From positions 495,001-559,000 of the forward strand of contig JAJOZX010001567.1 of the NCBI GenBank assembly GCA_023014485.1: 64,000 nucleotides of DNA. The letters run 5' to 3'. The position numbers and the translations under genes are program-made. This document shows, piece after piece, positions 53,876-64,000 of the stretch (the first letter of the stretch is position 1; each line of letters opens with the position of its first letter). The DNA is from Bathynomus jamesi (lineage: Eukaryota; Arthropoda; Malacostraca; Isopoda; Cirolanidae). The notes beneath the pieces were generated by a model, which saw nothing but the letters and a program-made list of their open reading frames with translations, was not told the DNA's origin and searched no databases.

Positions 53876-55165
53876 ATATATAAGAAGAGAACTTGGAAGA
53901 ACAGACCTTATCCGAATTAGAAGTAACAACAGGAGCAAGGAAACAAATTTTTTAGAGGAAATGAGAACGATAGAAGCACAGCTTGCCCTGCTAACAAGAA
54001 AGGATAGGACTCCGCAAGTATATTCACCACACCATTACATAGTATATCATCCCTCTATCCAACACCACCCACCGCTAATACAACAACCACAGTGGTATCA
54101 AGGACCGCAACCCCAATTCTTCCAAATGCAGTGACCCAACCAATAATACCAAACAGGAAACGACATCGACCTGGAAACGACCAGTATATAGGAAAACTGA
54201 ACACGGAAATTAGAAACCCGATAAATGTTTTATACACAAATATTCAAGGCCTCTACACGGACCATGCAGGCTGAAAATTACAATATTTACAGAATTTAGC
54301 TACCGAAGCCAGCATACAGTAGATATCATATGCCTAACGGAAACACACTTGCATAAATGCAAAAAAGGCTGTGAAAACTGCATCGAGGATACTGAAATAG
54401 CATTGCTGGACTACAAAATACACAGAGCAGATAGAGTGGCTAGACGAGGCGGAGGGTGTTGCATCTACGTGAAAAACACATACATATGTGAAGTAAAGGT
54501 AAACAAATCAAACAGCACAGTCGAAGTTATTATATTAGAAGTAAAAGAACTGAACTTAACCATTATGAACATCTACAGACCACCAAACACCACAAAAAGT
54601 TAATTCCAATTTGCTACAAATGAAATAGAAAACATTAACATTACTTGAAACTCCAGCAACAAATATTCTAATTTTCGGAGATTTTAATTTCCCATTCATA
54701 TCATGGAAGAAAAATGACGAAGTTATATACGTCGAGAAGTTTCATGGCAACATTACAAAAGATGATAGAACCCAAGCAACAATGATATTAGATATTATGG
54801 AACATTACGCCCTTACCCAGGAAATCGGTGAAGTTACGAGCAAAGAGAACATTTTGGATTTAATTTTAACAAATAACAACGAGATAATAATAAATAAAAA
54901 AGTAACGCACACAAATTTCCGACCATAACCTCATCGATATACAATTGAAGTTAGCACCCAGAGGTCCGAAAACACATCCTAGAGAGTCAGAAGGAATATG
55001 TGAAGGCTTAAACTTAAATTTAAAGGAAGTAAATTGGGAATTGCTACTTCACGAGAAGACTCCACAAGAAATACTATGTATAATAGAAACTGAAACCAGA
55101 CCTATAATACTGAAGCATATTCCAGAGAGACAGAAAAGAAAACGTAGCAAGCTTGAGGGGAAAGT
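53876..55165 (+). pseudogene. LINE endonuclease remnant
   Basis: Fragments in several frames: [30 protein letters not shown], then the endonuclease: INVLYTNIQGLYTDHAG, STVDIICLTETHLHKCKKGC, RRGGGCCIYVKNTYICEV, NIYRPPNTT, NILIFGDFNFPFISWKKN, VTSKENILDLILTNNNEI and a final VSDHNLIDIQLK in a shifted frame. Stops and frameshifts fall near 54135, 54271, 54603 and 54925. The copy is cut at 55165 by the foldback mariner. The polymerase half is absent here; the remnant at 4730 could be from the same family. Confidence 0.8.
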
Positions 55166-55984
55166 ACATTAAATTGGAGGATGAAATCTTTGGATAATTC
55201 TAAACCACAATGTCTCTATGGTAAAATATCAGATTCTGCATAGTTTCCATGTTACAATACATTTAAGATGTTGTATTAAAGAGAGTGAATATGAAGTGAA
55301 ACCCCCGTAGGTGTTTGTAATCATTTATTCACAGATCTCTACAGTGTGACCTCTCTTTGTTACAACCTAAAGGAAATGTTCAAAGTTGCCCCCTTCTGCC
55401 TCAATGCAGGCCTGTACACGTCGTACCATTGAATGTCTGACGCGTTCCAGAATGCCTGAACTAGTGGACTGTTTAATTTGCTCGCACCTGTCACGAACAC
55501 GTGGCCATAATTCCTCTCTTGTTTGAACCTCTGTATCATACACCAACGTCTTTAAATGGCCTCACAGGTAGAAATCCAAAGGGTTAAGACCTGGGGAGCG
55601 GGGTGGCCAGGGAACGGGGCCACCACGCCTATCCACCTGTTGGGATAAACAGTATCCAGATATTCCCTTGATGCAAATTAAACATAGTCCAGGCATTCTG
55701 GAACGCGTCAGACATTCAATGGTAAGACGTGTACAGGGGGCAACTTTGAACATTTCCTTTAGGTTGTAACAAAGAGGGGTCACACTGTAGAGATCTGTGA
55801 ATAAATGATTACAAAAACCTACGGGGGTTTCACTTCATATTCACTCTCATTAATACAACATCTTAAATGTATTGTAACATGGAAACTATGCAGAATCTGA
55901 CATTTTACCATAGAGACATTGTGGTTTAGAATTATCCAAGGATTTCATCCTCCAATTTAATGTACTCTTTGCTGAATCACCCTG
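55166..55984. mobile_element. foldback derivative of a mariner element
   Basis: The left arm (about 55166-55462) and right arm (about 55690-55967) are complements: TACATTAAATTGGAGGATGA at the left mirrors TCATCCTCCAATTTAATGTA at the right. Both arms contain the same transposase 3' coding end plus 3' UTR. The right end reads out as TTGCTGAATCACCCTG before TG-TATA. The left end lacks the last 18-20 bases of the TIR. It is therefore an inverted duplication of the 3' half of a DD41D mariner. Confidence 0.85.
55367..55668 (-). pseudogene. mariner transposase C-terminal remnant
   Basis: Minus strand: VDRRGGPVPWPPRSPGLNPL, DFYL, a TGA where a Trp codon is expected, then GHLKTLVYDTEVQTREELW, RVRQACIEAEGGNFEH-type end with TAA at 55367 (visible codons read SMVRRVQACIEAEGGNFEHF). 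SPGLNPLD carries the third catalytic Asp. The first two Asp regions are missing. The plus strand at 55690-55763 encodes a shorter copy of the same C-terminus. Confidence 0.8.
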
Positions 55985-56001
55985 TGTATATATATATATA
56001 T

Positions 56002-56099
56002 ATGTTAAACATAGTGGATTTAATTTTCCCAGAAGAGTTCCTTGTTCCATGCACGGTCTGTGTTTAACATATAATGTTCTCAGGGAACCATTCTGAGTT

Positions 56100-56106
<7 letters not shown>
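56002..56106 (+). repeat. third copy of the 983/1241 arm
   Basis: TAGTGGATTTAATTTTCCCA to CATTCTGAGTTTGTGTATAT, identical over about 90 bases to 1293-1386 and 1747-1840. It is next to (TA)n like the others. Confidence 0.85.
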
Positions 56107-56178
<72 letters not shown>

Positions 56179-56219
56179 TTTTGAAAGATGTTTGTTTGTT
56201 CGCTATATATATATATAAT

Positions 56220-56267
<48 letters not shown>

Positions 56268-56290
56268 GAACAAACATCTTTCAGAAGAAT
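56107..56290. repeat. (TA)n with a hairpin around it
   Basis: After a TA run, TTCTTTTGAAAGATGTTTGT then TTGTTCG (56177-56203) is mirrored by CGAACAAACATCTTTCAGAA (56267-56287). An interrupted (TA)n tract forms the loop. Confidence 0.8.
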
Positions 56291-56415
56291 ACATTACATA
56301 AGTTATACAAAATTAAATAGTTCAAGCGAAACACATCCAATATAGATTTACAGAATATTGACACTTCTGTTCGATGTTGTATTTAGTGGCATGTAGTCTA
56401 ATCAAAATAGTCATA

Positions 56416-56510
56416 TCTGAATATGCCGTTGGGAACCAAGAGAGATTTTCAGCTAAAATCTTTCGGATTCATTTCAATTTTTACACTAGAAAATTAAAAA
56501 ATAAATAAAT
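56416..56510. repeat. dispersed repeat, copy 1 (pair with 60455)
   Basis: GAATATGCCGTTGGGAACCA, TTTTCAGCTAAAATCTTTCG and GATTCATTTC match 60455-60540 with small changes. Unclassified. Confidence 0.6.
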
Positions 56511-56519
56511 GAATAGAAA

Positions 56520-58225
56520 TAATGGAAAATAAACTGAATTTGATTCATTTCTGTCATTACAAATGGAAATTGAAATAATCTTAGAAATAATAGAAAAACA
56601 AAAGAATTTGTAAACACTAAATGATTTTAATACCAATAATAAATTTATTTCCATTATTACAAATGGAAAAAATGATATAGGTTTGACTTCATAAATTCAG
56701 ATTCATCAGTTCAGGATGACAATGGCCGTAAGAGAAGCTCTGGGCTTAATTTGGATGAGTTTTGTTTGGAGTCCATTTGACATTTGAGTGCAATATCAGT
56801 CCACTGAAAGGACAATTTGACTATCATGAAAACTATCCATATACAGCCTAGTGCTGTAAGATGCCACAAGATGAACACTCTTACGTCTTCAGCTTTCAAG
56901 TTACTGAAAAAAAATAATTATTTTGTTCATGCTTTACGGTTCTTCTAAAATGTAGATTGTCCTTTTGTGTCACATATCTACATGAACTGCGCTTGACTTT
57001 GTTGTACAGATATAACCTTCATAAATGTGCAAACATCACATTTAGAATCATCCTAGAGCAAAATGAGCAGTCCTATAACAGAAGCAAATTTTATTACTAT
57101 ATAACATGCAAAATCATAGGTAATATAGGAAAAGCAATTAAGTTGCTGAGGAGTAACATATAGAGGCAATGGGTTTTTGTATCATACCTAAGCTAAACGT
57201 TTTTTTAAGGGTTCCTACAGATGTTGAACAAGATTTTTATTATGGACATTGAAAAACGTGTTCGATACGGTTCCTGTCAGGTGCTGAAGGAAGAACTTGT
57301 ATCCGCCGTACATACCATCCAGTGACTGGTCTTTTGCAGTTGTTAAACGTGATAGGGCATAATAGTCTTGTAGGGTATATGTAATTTCAAAATCACATTG
57401 GTAGAACAAGAGTACAAGTTATTCTCAAGCTTTTCCCAATAAATACCAGGCTAATATCTTTTAGTACTCCTAAACAGTGGCCATAACACAACTAAAACGA
57501 GCTTCTTCAACTGTCGACTGCAAACAGGATTCCCACAGAATGCTTGATTAGTCATTCTCGATATTCATTCGACATTAATTAAACTGGGACTTGTCAGAGA
57601 ATAAAACAAACCCCGAAAACGCAATAGATGAGTGTATTATGTCCTTGGTCACTCTTAGTCTCTTGCTCTTATTATTCAAATTACGTTTTAATTGCGAGCA
57701 AGGGTTCTTTGTGTTCGTTTTGCAACCACCGATAGTTATACTGGGGATTAAATAGCTTTCGTTTTTGGGGTCTGCGAAAATGTGCGACGATGTTTTGTAG
57801 TGTTTCATTCTCAGACCTAAAGCTTTCAGTTATCGCCTTCATGCAGTTTCACCGTAGTCTGATTGTGCACTCACACAATCACAGGTAATTGTAAATATGT
57901 GTTGAACAACATTTGTAAGAGGTATATTTTACGGCCTAAAATAAAAATCAAACACAAGACACGTTCTGTGTTTATATATAATATTTTCATTTATTTTTTA
58001 ATTTTCTTCCTTTCTTTACCCCCACCCCACCCCCCTTTTGTTGCTTCATTTTAAAATTTTCACTCATCTTCCAAATTTTCTTTCTTTTAACCTCTATTTT
58101 TAAACAGACAGCCTCGTAGGGACCAGCCAGTCTGCTGCTGTTTGATATCCTTTGTATATTTCTTTCTATAACACAGATCATGCATGCAAAATCGACTGTT
58201 CCAGGAACTCAGTTTATTATAGCAC
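56520..58225. other. no gene supported; candidate exon-like frames
   Basis: The least repetitive stretch of the window. On the minus strand, 56899-56711 follows TTATTTTTTTTCAG (acceptor-like). It encodes a short frame with a hydrophobic segment (WHLTALGCIWIVFMIVKL). Frames 57409-57215 and 57808-57575 are also open. I recognise none of them and see no convincing donor sites, so host exons here are possible but unproven. Confidence 0.25.
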
Positions 58226-58228
58226 GGG

Positions 58229-59160
<932 letters not shown>

Positions 59161-59455
59161 ACTATATCCGAGATATATAGTCTACATTTTATGTCTGTGG
59201 CCCACTCACTTAAATGTTCATGAACTCATCTGTTTTTCCGTTGACCTGAAGAGGAGTTGAAATAAACTCGAAAGTACTGAAAGTGGATATATCAATTTTC
59301 CTGCTGGTTAATTCAGAATATATGCTTATAAGTACAGTTAACACAAGCATCTTAATTGCAACCTTAACTTATATTTTATATTCCCATAATCGTTTTAATA
59401 CCTCTATTAAACACCATTTTATGCAATAAAAGGTTAATGCACATAAATTATTACT

Positions 59456-60195
59456 GTACAATAGGGAAGGGAATGAACCTCTGAGTATAGATTCCTTTAG
59501 AATATAAGACAAAATTCCACGCAAATTCACTACAAACTTACAGTACAAAGGAAATGAACCTCTAGGTATAGATTCCTTTAGAATATAAGAAAAATTCCAC
59601 GCAAATTCACTACAAACTTACAGTACAAAGGAAATGAACCTCTGAGTATAGATTTCTTTAGAATATAAAACAAAATTCCACGCAAATTCACTACAAACTT
59701 ACAGTACAAAGGAAATGAACCTCTAAGTATAGATTCCTTTAGAATATAAGAAAAATTCCACGCAAATTCACTACAAACTTACAGTACAAAGGAAATGAAC
59801 CTCTGAGTATAGATTTCTTTAGAATATAAAACAAAATTCCACGCAAATTCACTACAAACTTACAGTACAGAGGAAATGAACCTCTGAGTATAGATTCCTT
59901 TAGAATATAAAACAAAATTCCACGGAAATTCACTACAAACTTACAGTACAAAGGAAATGAGCCTCTGAGTATAGATTCCTTTAGAATATAAAACAAAATT
60001 CCACGCAAATTCACTACAAACTTACAGTACAAAGGAAATGAACCTCTGAGTATAGATTCTTTTAGAATATAAGACAAAATTCCACGCAAATTCACTACAA
60101 ACTTACAGTACAAAGGAAATGAACCTCTGAGTATAGATTCCTTTAGAATATAAAACAAAATTCCACGCAAATTCAATACAAACTTACAGTATAAA
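59456..60195. repeat. 81-bp satellite array, about 9 units
   Basis: Unit TACAAAGGAAATGAACCTCT, GAGTATAGATTCCTTTAGAA, TATAAAACAAAATTCCACGC, AAATTCACTACAAACTTACA-G. Units are 79-82 bases and highly similar. Where the period is 81 a minus-strand frame stays open and repeats a 27-residue peptide beginning YCKFVVNLRGILFYILKES. The shorter units close it, which argues against coding. Confidence 0.92.
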
Positions 60196-60301
60196 TAAAT
60201 TTTAAATAAATTATGCATGAGTAATATTCATTTTAAGATGAATCACTATTTTACATAACGTAAGGAAGAAGACAAGATCTGACTGCAGATTTTTCTGTAC
60301 C

Positions 60302-60302
<1 letters not shown>

Positions 60303-60342
<40 letters not shown>

Positions 60343-60343
60343 C
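60303..60343. repeat. (ATA)n microsatellite
   Basis: About 13 AAT units, followed by CTTTATTGAGAAAG. Confidence 0.9.
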
Positions 60344-60454
60344 TTTATTGAGAAAGAACACATTCCAAAAGATATACATTACATCCATACTGGCTTACAC
60401 AATGTTGGGATTAACGTTTAATTTTTATAGTTTAATTACAGTATTCTTATGTGA

Positions 60455-60545
60455 ATATGCCGTTGGGAAGCATGACAGCTTTTCAGGCAAAAGTCTTTGA
60501 GATTCATTTCTAATTTTACAAAGGAAAATAAGAAATATAAATATA
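60455..60545. repeat. dispersed repeat, copy 2
   Basis: GAATATGCCGTTGGGAAGCA, TTTTCAGGCAAAAGTCTTTG and GATTCATTTC; see 56416. 60545-60855 shows no gene. Confidence 0.6.
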
Positions 60546-60856
60546 AAATATAAATACTTTGGTTCCCAGAATGGTTTAGGTCTAATAATTTTGTCTTATG
60601 ATAAAGATAAAATCACGCAACATGGAGAAAAACACTTAAAACAATGAAGTTCGGAGTTAAATATTTGCCCACTTATCCAGATACTTAATTAATAAAACCC
60701 TATCATGTATTAACTCTAGTCAGAGGCATCATGCCCAGAGACGTTTGGTGGGCACGTGCCCACCCAAATTTCTGCCTTTTGCCTTCTGGAATTTACGTGA
60801 ACGACGCTGGAGGTACGATATAATATTTAGTAAAGATAAGGGAATTCAAATAAGTT

Positions 60857-60859
<3 letters not shown>

Positions 60860-60940
<81 letters not shown>
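60860..60940. repeat. (CT)n(TA)n compound microsatellite
   Basis: About 19 CT units then about 20 TA units. 60945-61275 is without features except a C-rich run at 61031-61042. Confidence 0.9.
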
Positions 60941-61276
60941 TGTTTACTTTTCTTATCCTTAAAATGTTAGTTAAAACACTGAATTACTGATTTCTTACAA
61001 GTGATTAAAAATTATTTTTCTAATGGTGCCTCCCCCTCCCCCCCGCCAAAAATATTTGTTGTATGACGCCCCTGACTTTGGCTATGTTTATGCAACAAAT
61101 TAAATGATTGTGCAAACGTAGTTAGGTTGAATTTATCATTTATGAGATATTTAACTATGTATTACTCAGTGGTTTAGACTAAGTATTTTCCTCCGAGTAG
61201 ATAGATCTCAATCAATAATTCATAATTTTATAATATATGACCTGAAGTATTATGACTCCACTATAAGTATATCTGT

Positions 61277-61278
<2 letters not shown>

Positions 61279-61335
<57 letters not shown>
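61279..61335. repeat. (TA)n microsatellite
   Basis: About 28 TA units. Confidence 0.95.
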
Positions 61336-61338
<3 letters not shown>

Positions 61339-61570
61339 CTATACCGTAAATATGAAAATGAAATTAATCATTTGTAGATAAAAATGGTTTGGATTCATGC
61401 CAGAATAAAGTTAACGCCTGATAAGCCATAAATAAAAATGTCTTCCAAGCTATTCTTATCGTATGACAAAAAACAAATAACATTACCCACTATTTTATTT
61501 ACTTTTTTATTATTTTCTACGTTATTATGCTACGTTAGATGATAAAGGAATATTCAGAAATATATATATA

Positions 61571-61643
61571 CAGGGTGATTCATAAGTCCTGTTCCAAAGG
61601 TATTTATTATAGTTAGTTTTGGAAAAGGACTTTTGAATCACCC
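61571..61643. mobile_element. 73-bp TA MITE
   Basis: CAGGGTGATTCATAAGTCCT at the left and AAGGACTTTTGAATCACCC at the right, with TA on both sides and a short loop. Same structural class as 26320, 26825 and 29570. 61650-62200 shows no clear gene. Confidence 0.82.
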
Positions 61644-62213
61644 TATTAAATACTGTATATAGTGTATATACTTGATACATTATTGCCATAAAAGTATTTG
61701 TTTCACTTTTATTCATTGTTCTTTGTAATTGTTAATGATTGTGCATACAAGTAATCCCTTTTTTTTTTAATTTCAAACTTGAGACGTGATGGCCAATGAA
61801 CGTTCCATTCCTCTGAAGATCTCTCGGGCGATGAAGTCGCATCGTCGCAGCACTGACGCAGACATACGCAATCTGCTTAATGCACAAAAGTAAGAACACA
61901 TCTCATACTGTGGTTAAGATTCTGACTTCAGACAGTCGATCGAGAACTGAAGAAGTTCTTCGTCTGAGGCAGACATGTGATGATCCGAACACCCGACTTG
62001 ATAATATTTGCAGCTAAATTCCTTTAGTTTTTTATAACAGGTGTCACGGATTCCATAGATGGTGCTAGCACACGTTCACAAATATCAAATATATCAGAAA
62101 GACGCAGCATCCCGTTGAGGAGACAAGTGATCAGCGTCCTTCTAAATCCAAGAGGAATAGATCTGATACCCATCAAAGGTATTATTTCCGTCAGATGAGT
62201 GTGAACTTTGTGA

Positions 62214-64000
62214 ATGACACTACAAGTAAATTATGGAAAAGGAAAAGGTAGACGTGTAAACCAGATGTGTGCCGAAAACTGCAGAGGCGCCAGTAAAAAT
62301 ACTGCTGACGTGAAACAGAATGACAATTTACTGTATCGCATTCAAGATGTTGATCTGGTTGCAAGAGAGGCACATTTGCATAACAGTTGTCGGCGTGACT
62401 ATACCCGAAAGGATGACAGGAACCCCAAAGCCGACGAAACTGGTGACAGTCCTATACAGATCCCAGCTCACAAGAAAACCTTTGAGCATATATGTGATTA
62501 TGTTGACAAGAACATTATCAGAGGTTCACAGGTTGAACGGATGACAATATAGATGCTGCGTGAACGATACTGTTTGTTTATGCAAACACATTCTCCAGAT
62601 TTCTATAACCCACACTACAGGACCGAGAAGCTGAAAGACATATTCAAAACACACTTTGGTCAGAGGATCAAGTTTTGGCGACCAAACTATAGGAGTGACT
62701 TGGTATATTTCAATGAAGTGCCAACTGGACGGGTTGTGGAATCAACGTTTAAATTTGCCTCTTTGGAAGAGAAGTGACTAGAGGAAACAGCTATCATTTT
62801 GCGTCACTGCATTGTAGATGCCTATAGAGATTCATGGAAATGTCATGGCCACCATTCATTAACTTTCTTCTGTCTGAGAGCATCAAACCTCCAGATGTAG
62901 TAATAACATTTTGACACGCATGTTGTATGGTAATACCGTCAGTAATGCATCTAACAGAACAAAGCTACTTGCCAGATCCATAGCTCAGGATTTGTGTTAC
63001 GCGGTGACTTGTAGCCAATGGAAGATGTCAAAACACTCGCTTCTCAGAACGACTATTGACTATTGAGCATTGACAGTACTTAAAGTGCGTCTCCTAAATC
63101 GTTTTGGCCATTGTGTGTCCTACTCCACTTTACTGGAACTGGACACTACCATGTGCAACACCATTGTTGAGAGTGACATACTGCTGCTCGTAACGATTGA
63201 TCTCGAGCATTATTCTGGCATACATTTTTGTTGGGACAATTTTTATTTGAATGAGGAGACACCATTTGGGTCCGGAACTACACATACACCACACATTATG
63301 TCAGCTGAGAGGAGACGACAAGGATATTCGGATGCATACCTGGTAAAAAGCCTCATCAACAAAGCTGCCAAAAGATCCATAGATCTATAATGACAAAAAG
63401 ATTAACATGATCAATCTTCTTCTGTCAGAGTGGCAGAAGGAGAAGTATGCCGCATAACTTCAGATCGTCTTTGTGGGGATAGCTGTACCTCCTTGACATG
63501 AACTGATAGCAACACAGTAGAAAGCTCCCCTCGTCCCAGCACTCTCCTCGTCTCAGGAAGAAGCCGACACACGAATCCTGTTGCACTGTTTCCATGTGTC
63601 TGCATCATTTACAGCTGATCTCATTGTCCGATCGCCCTACACTGATATGTTTATGCTGCGCTTGTATTATGAAACCAACTACAGCAGAATGTGTACTTTA
63701 AAACAAGCGTTGTAAACAAAAGGCGACTATTGGACATAAAATGACTCATCAGTAAACATCATACACCGATATGTTTAGCAATAATTCCACTGCATTGCTT
63801 TTCTGGGTGTGACTCAACCAGTGCCTTCATTCGCAAGTAAAAGATCACAACTAAGGAGGCCTTGGAAAAGCATCCTCTGTTCATGGATGTTTTCAGGACA
63901 CTTGGCGACACAGATGGCATTCCTGGAGGTAGTCAGACTGAGCCGAAGAAGTTGGTTTGCTGTCTATGGTAAACTATTATACACAGATGTTAACAAGGTG
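62214..64000 (+). pseudogene. uncharacterised multicopy protein gene, broken, runs off edge
   Basis: A succession of plus-strand frames keeps the order of a large protein family that I recall from crustacean and cnidarian genomes as unnamed multicopy proteins. First comes AENCRGASKNTADVKQND, AREAHLHNSCRRDYTRKDDR (His/Cys cluster, zinc-binding-like), HICDYVDKNIIRGSQ, then a stop at 62550. Next is HSPDFYNPHYRTEKLKDIFK, a stop at 62775, and a decayed stretch. RLLNRFGHCVSYSTLLELDT, HFCWDNFYLNEETPFGSGTT and YSDAYLVKSLINKAAKRS follow, with a stop at 63388. Decayed codons then include TQPVPSFASKRSQLRRPW and YTDVNKV up to the window edge. Many stops and frameshifts are visible. No TIR, LTR or poly(A) was seen, so its mode of spread is unknown. 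Confidence 0.65.

Noticed and set aside
56711..56899. Last exon of a host membrane protein
   Set aside because: An acceptor-like site and a hydrophobic segment exist, but no upstream exon, donor or recognisable family; left as a note in the 56520-58225 entry.
59739..60218. 159-residue repeat protein
   Set aside because: Satellite array; variable unit length closes the frame in neighbouring units.

Overview
The window looks like intergenic DNA from an arthropod nuclear genome, most likely a decapod crustacean. The evidence is AT-rich sequence packed with (TA)n, (GA/TC)n and (CA/TG)n microsatellites, degenerate TTAGG-type blocks (the arthropod telomere unit), and crustacean/insect-type mobile elements. 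I found no host gene I can support. Almost every long open frame is either a transposon-derived protein or translated microsatellite. No operon, ribosome binding site, CRISPR array or functional RNA gene is visible. This was read by eye, so boundaries are accurate to a few bases only where a target-site duplication (TSD) fixes them.

Layout. 0-7 kb: duplicated repeats, a 30-bp minisatellite, a TA-inserted miniature element (MITE), a ruined LINE reverse transcriptase and a dimeric tRNA-derived SINE. 7-12 kb: a complete mariner-type element with an uninterrupted DD41D transposase, then miniature elements, two larger terminal-inverted-repeat (TIR) elements, one carrying the end of an uncharacterised transposon protein, and a rearranged mariner remnant. 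14-17.4 kb: a 3.07-kb CACTG-ended element with a broken uncharacterised protein gene, invaded by a mariner derivative and followed by a SINE. 18.5-20.5 kb: a 730-bp palindrome built on tRNA-like cores and a Tc1-like remnant. 21.5-25.3 kb and 38.4-43.4 kb: two CR1-like LINEs plus a 3' fragment, all ending in (TC)n. 26-37.5 kb: small TA elements, a 5S-headed SINE, a deleted hAT element, hAT MITEs (one holding a TTAA MITE) and foldback elements. 43.8-49 kb: a telomere-like foldback, then a degraded hAT-like transposase gene split by a 221-bp MITE. 50-53.3 kb: a 3.1-kb hAT-like element with a perfect 8-bp TSD inside a LINE tail. 53.5-56 kb: a second tRNA-cored palindrome, a LINE endonuclease remnant and a foldback mariner. 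58-64 kb: a deleted mariner, an 81-bp satellite and a broken gene of an uncharacterised crustacean repeat-protein family running off the right edge.

How the parts relate. The window is a layered record of transposition. Several insertions can be ordered by TSD: hAT-like element into LINE tail, MITE into transposase gene, 5S-SINE into foldback element, TTAA MITE into hAT MITE. Long (TA)n tracts flank a large share of the TA-targeting elements. Only the 7-8.6 kb mariner looks potentially autonomous; the 50-53 kb hAT-like element is close, with one visible stop and two frameshifts.
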